From Thermoanaerobacterales bacterium (GTDB lineage Bacteria; Actinomycetota; Acidimicrobiia; Acidimicrobiales; JACDCH01): a stretch of DNA of 22,957 bases. The stretch lies in contig PKRH01000051.1 in NCBI GenBank assembly GCA_017577565.1, positions 1-22,957 of the forward strand, in the 5' to 3' direction. Of the stretch, positions 22,885 through 22,957 are shown one piece after another (the stretch's first letter is position 1; each line of letters begins with the position of its first letter). Under the pieces are notes generated by a model, which saw only the letters and a program-made list of their open reading frames with translations, searched no databases and was not told where the DNA came from. Made by a program: the position numbers and the translations under genes.

Positions 22885-22957
22885 ATGCGAATTTGGATTC
22901 TCGGGGCGCCAGACCCCGAAATGGAAGCTATTGAGAAGCTTCTCCGCGAGTGCGGAG
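22885..22957 (+). CDS. Start of an unrecognised gene (partial, cut by window end)
   Basis: An ATG with a clear Shine-Dalgarno sequence (AGGAG, 22874-22878, 6 nt spacing) opens a frame that runs off the window after 24 codons. The visible protein begins MRIWILGAPDPEMEAIEKLL: a hydrophobic strand, a turn and an amphipathic helix, as at the start of many alpha/beta domains. I do not recognise the family. Composition is about 56% GC, and codons such as ATT, GAA, GCT and CTT are scarce in neighbouring genes, so it may be newly acquired. It is one of the few genes here with a classical ribosome-binding site. Confidence 0.7.
   Translation, partial: MRIWILGAPDPEMEAIEKLLRECG

Overview
The window is very GC-rich (roughly three quarters G+C by eye), with densely packed genes and several GTG starts. 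Codon use, actinobacterial-type gene families (dlaT-lipB-lipA neighbourhood, PspC sensor kinase, Ku with a stand-alone LigD-type polymerase, MMPL transporter) and TANNNT boxes 6-7 nt before start codons (leaderless transcription) point to an actinomycetote. An Acidimicrobiia-like lineage is my guess; no rRNA or other marker gene is present to prove it.

Layout. (1) 1-3879, + strand: the C-terminal part of a 2-oxoacid dehydrogenase E2, then an apparent single-chain LipB-LipA fusion that would make the lipoyl group E2 needs, then an M24 aminopeptidase. (2) 3945-4799: an unrecognised multi-pass membrane protein. (3) 4844-8417: an envelope-stress locus. A PspC/Toastrack-like membrane protein and a small overlapping membrane protein lie on the - strand, divergent from a PspC-domain histidine kinase and its NarL-type regulator; a 36-bp inverted repeat lies between the two arms. 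(4) 8467-10772: a winged-helix methyltransferase convergent with a PI-PLC-like lipoprotein. (5) 10865-17425: a dipeptide/oligopeptide ABC importer operon (binding lipoprotein, two permeases, two ATPases) ending in a TetR regulator, with a good sigma-70 promoter and a CRP-like site. (6) 17465-19289: Ku plus a LigD-type polymerase, a two-gene NHEJ unit without a ligase. (7) 19329-22303: a TetR repressor divergent from an MMPL/RND transporter, with a 32-bp inverted repeat between them. (8) 22304-22957: a low-complexity - strand ORF, then an unusual leader (weak promoter, short Arg-rich ORF with tandem AGG AGG codons, competing hairpins) before the start of a lower-GC gene cut by the window end.

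Most of the window is ordinary chromosomal core and accessory sequence. The parts most worth a second look are the last 270 bases, the LipB-LipA fusion, the regulatory DNA in and around the PspC locus, and the recurrent leaderless promoter pattern. No rRNA, tRNA, CRISPR array, insertion sequence or origin was found.
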